A stretch of 12,570 nucleotides of DNA from DATECU01 sp035286745. GTDB lineage: Bacteria; Acidobacteriota; Vicinamibacteria; Fen-336. A program made the translations under genes and the position numbers. The DNA lies in assembly GCA_035286745.1 (NCBI GenBank), contig DATECU010000069.1, positions 1-12,570 on the forward strand, written 5' to 3'. The notes beneath the pieces were generated by a model. That model had not been told where the DNA came from and did not search any database. It saw only the letters and a program-made list of their open reading frames with translations. Positions 11,362-12,570 of this stretch are shown here, piece by piece. Position 1 is the first letter of the stretch, and each line of letters starts with the position of its first letter.

Positions 11362-12570
11362 GCCTGCTACCCGAGACCAGGGAACGTACCGGCTTCGCCG
11401 ACCAAGCCGAGGTCGACGATTTCGTGCGCACGCTGGCCCGCTTCGAGCGAGCGGAGATCACCGCCGACCAGTGGCGCGCCTACCGCTTGGTTCGCGGCAT
11501 CTACGGCCAGCGGCAAGAGGGCGTGCAGATGGTCCGCTGCAAGATCCCCCAGGGCATCCTGCCCGCCGATCAGCTCCGGGCGTTGGCTGCGGTGGCCCGC
11601 CGCTACTCCCGCGGCTTCGGCCACATCACCACCCGGCAGAACGTGCAGTTCCACTTCGTGCGGCAGGACGACGCGCCGCGGGCCATGCGGCTCCTGGCCG
11701 AGGCCGGTCTCACCACCCGGGAAGCCTGCGGCAACTCGGTGCGCAACATCACCGCCTGCGTCTACGCCGGGGTGGCCGCCGACGAGGTCTTCGACATCAC
11801 ACCCTTCGCCGAGGCCTGCACCCGCCACCTACTGCGGCATCCGTTGAGCGCGGTGCTGCCCCGCAAGTTCAAGATCGCCTGGGAGGGTTGCCTCGGCGAC
11901 CACGTGGCGCTGCCCATCCACGATCTCGGCTTCTGGGCGCGCCGGGGCCAAGGTGGCGTGCCGGGCTTTCAGGTGCTGGTCGGTGGCGGAACCTCGATCC
12001 TGTGCCGGGGGGCGCGCGAGATCGAGGGTTTCCTGCCCGCGGAAGACGTGCTCCGGATCGCCGAGGCCGTGCTCCGCGTCTACCACCAGCGCGGCGACTA
12101 CCGGCACAAGCAGAGGAATCGCCTCAAGTTCCTGATCGAGGAGATGGGCTTCGCGAGCTTCGCCGAAGAGGACCGTAGTGTGCTCGGGGAGCTGCGAGCC
12201 GAGGGAGGCGCCGAGCTTCCCTTCGACGCCCGGCGGCCACCTGTCGAGGCCGCTCCTCCTCCCCGCCCAGCGGCTCCGGCTGCTGAAGCGATCGCCGCCC
12301 GCGTCAGGCGTGAGCCGCCGCGAGGACCCGGCCTGCTCCCCGTCCTTGAGATCGACACTCAGCCTTCTGAAGCCGACCTGGCGCGCTGGCTTCGGACCAA
12401 CCTGCGTCCGCAGAAGCAGCCCGGCTTCAGCCTGGCGACGGTGACCGTCGTCTTGGGGGATCTGACGGCGCCACAGCTGGAGGCCCTGGCCGAGCTGGCC
12501 GTCGCTTACGGCGACGGCACGGTGCGCGTCACCTCCGAGCAGAACCTGGTCCTTCGCTTTGTCCCCACGG
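11358..12570 (+). CDS. Nitrite/sulfite reductase, 3' partial (probable assimilatory sulfite reductase)
   Basis: The frame runs off the right edge after 404 codons. GTG 11358 overlaps the upstream stop; an in-frame GTG at 11340 is an alternative, since GGAG abuts 11358 too closely to serve it well. Residues about 55-116 form the first ferredoxin-like half-domain (MVRCKIPQGILPADQLRALA, then RGFGHITTRQNVQFHF). The first siroheme-domain core follows: REACGNSVRNITACVYAGVA (residues 121-140) and LPRKFKIAWEGCLGDHVALP (167-186). A Pro/Ala linker at about 293-310 precedes the second half-domain, GFSLATVTVVLGDLTAPQLE and YGDGTVRVTSEQNLVLRFVP. The cysteines that ligate the [4Fe-4S]-siroheme centre lie beyond the window. 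Nitrite and sulfite reductases share this fold; the operon with cysH favours sulfite to sulfide. Confidence 0.9.
   Translation, partial: MSLLPETRERTGFADQAEVDDFVRTLARFERAEITADQWRAYRLVRGIYGQRQEGVQMVRCKIPQGILPADQLRALAAVARRYSRGFGHITTRQNVQFHFVRQDDAPRAMRLLAEAGLTTREACGNSVRNITACVYAGVAADEVFDITPFAEACTRHLLRHPLSAVLPRKFKIAWEGCLGDHVALPIHDLGFWARRGQGGVPGFQVLVGGGTSILCRGAREIEGFLPAEDVLRIAEAVLRVYHQRGDYRHKQRNRLKFLIEEMGFASFAEEDRSVLGELRAEGGAELPFDARRPPVEAAPPPRPAAPAAEAIAARVRREPPRGPGLLPVLEIDTQPSEADLARWLRTNLRPQKQPGFSLATVTVVLGDLTAPQLEALAELAVAYGDGTVRVTSEQNLVLRFVPT

Overview
The window is about 12.6 kb of very GC-rich bacterial DNA with tightly packed genes, GTG starts and stop/start overlaps. A beta-barrel outer-membrane protein and Tat and Sec signals indicate a two-membrane (Gram-negative) cell. 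Gene content suggests something like Acidobacteriota or Myxococcota; this is an impression from family content, not a computed result.

Layout. (1) 1-2440, + strand: four genes that look co-transcribed. They encode two RDD-family membrane proteins, the second with an N-terminal zinc finger, then a double zinc-finger membrane protein and a small membrane protein of unknown role. (2) 2441-3998: an island with loose flanks. It carries one gene for a protein made almost entirely of seven tandem 46-50-residue helix-turn-helix units. (3) 3999-5669, - strand: a Tat-exported FAD-dependent amine-oxidase-like protein. Upstream of it, at 5740-5865, is the orphaned C-terminus of an NTF2/SnoaL-like gene. 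(4) 5867-9148, - strand: a zinc/manganese-type uptake operon, in transcription order a small His/Cys-rich membrane protein, an outer-membrane barrel, a TroA/ZnuA-type binding protein and an ABC-3 permease. The ATPase gene expected with these is not present. (5) 9149-9367: divergent intergenic region with a nested inverted repeat. (6) 9368-12570, + strand: an unknown 56-codon gene, then a sulfate-assimilation operon of APS/PAPS reductase (cysH), a TauE/SafE permease and a nitrite/sulfite reductase cut off by the window end.

The most striking element lies ahead of cysH. A good sigma70-type promoter (TTGACG, 17 bp, TAGATT) is placed so that transcription should begin at or next to an ATG. That ATG opens a 27-codon reading frame with four consecutive Cys codons. 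The frame is followed by an intrinsic terminator (10-bp GC-rich stem and a short T run) and then by cysH with its own Shine-Dalgarno. This is the architecture of a cysteine-responsive attenuator with a leaderless poly-cysteine leader peptide. Such peptides are known from mycobacteria and would be notable in this genomic background. The operon makes reduced sulfur for cysteine, so cysteine sensing at this point is biologically coherent.

Other points of interest are the modular HTH-repeat protein, whose units share a scaffold but differ in the residues expected to read DNA, the missing transporter ATPase, and the nested dyad between the metal and sulfur genes.
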